DNA from: Amyelois transitella
Lineage: Eukaryota > Arthropoda > Insecta > Lepidoptera > Pyralidae
Direction of reading: 5' to 3'
NCBI RefSeq assembly: GCF_032362555.1
Contig: NC_083506.1
Span: 9,037,501-9,101,500, forward strand
DNA length: 64,000 nt
The notes beneath the pieces are model-generated. The model was not told where the DNA came from. It searched no databases and saw nothing but the letters and a program-made list of their open reading frames with translations. Numbering within the stretch: position 1 is the stretch's first letter; every line of letters begins with the position of its first letter. Position numbers and translations under genes: made by a program. This document shows positions 63,933 through 64,000 of this stretch, one piece after another.

Positions 63933-64000
63933 CCACATACATATCACGTCTTAACTCCTTACGGGGTAGACTGAGACCACAATCAAAATAATCCTAAGGA
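63933..64000 (+). mobile_element. Family A repeat start, cut by the window end
   Basis: 'acatacatatcacgtcttaa' then 'ccttacggggtagactgaga'. Other short scraps of this end occur at 7791-7850, 13150-13226, 15583-15623, 21546-21610, 36601-36640, 48345-48415 and 53083-53130. Confidence 0.5.

Noticed and set aside
1-64000. CRISPR arrays, bacterial operons, ribosome binding sites, rRNA
   Set aside because: None seen; gene structure and repeats are eukaryotic, and the regular (acat)n tracts are microsatellites at repeat ends.

Overview
This window is AT-rich animal nuclear DNA, and I read it as a moth or butterfly (Lepidoptera). The genes are split by GT-AG introns and belong to animal families: a nicotinic acetylcholine receptor, a sperm-flagellum dynein regulatory protein and an adhesion GPCR. 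Degraded copies of short interspersed repeats are scattered throughout. I recognise these from memory of lepidopteran genomes; I ran no search. Exons were joined by hand from splice sites and reading phase, so every multi-exon model is an inference. All of the models close in frame.

Layout. 1-7.5 kb: the 3' end of a nicotinic acetylcholine receptor subunit gene (+), three exons covering the end of the cytoplasmic loop and the fourth membrane segment. 7.5-26.8 kb: about 19 kb with no gene I can support, holding repeats, a perfect 295-bp tandem duplication and several hairpins. 26.8-29.9 kb: a complete six-exon gene (-) for the leucine-rich-repeat protein TCTE1/DRC5. 30.7-39.3 kb: a divergently oriented three-exon transcript (+) that seems to carry two tiny ORFs (75 aa and a 53-aa hydrophobic one). 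41.7-50.7 kb: a three-exon secreted proline-rich protein (+). 52.7-56.9 kb: a large adhesion GPCR (+) coded almost entirely in one 3.7-kb exon. 58.6-60.9 kb: a four-exon 176-aa secreted orphan protein (+). 61.9-63.3 kb: a second secreted proline-rich protein (-), with an 11-residue repeat array.

Function. The right third (41-63 kb) is dominated by products entering the secretory pathway. The two proline-rich proteins share a YQP...PFQPA...FY block after the signal peptide and look like diverged members of one family on either side of the GPCR and the orphan protein. The most interesting leads are this family, the possible bicistronic microprotein transcript, and the unusually compact adhesion GPCR.
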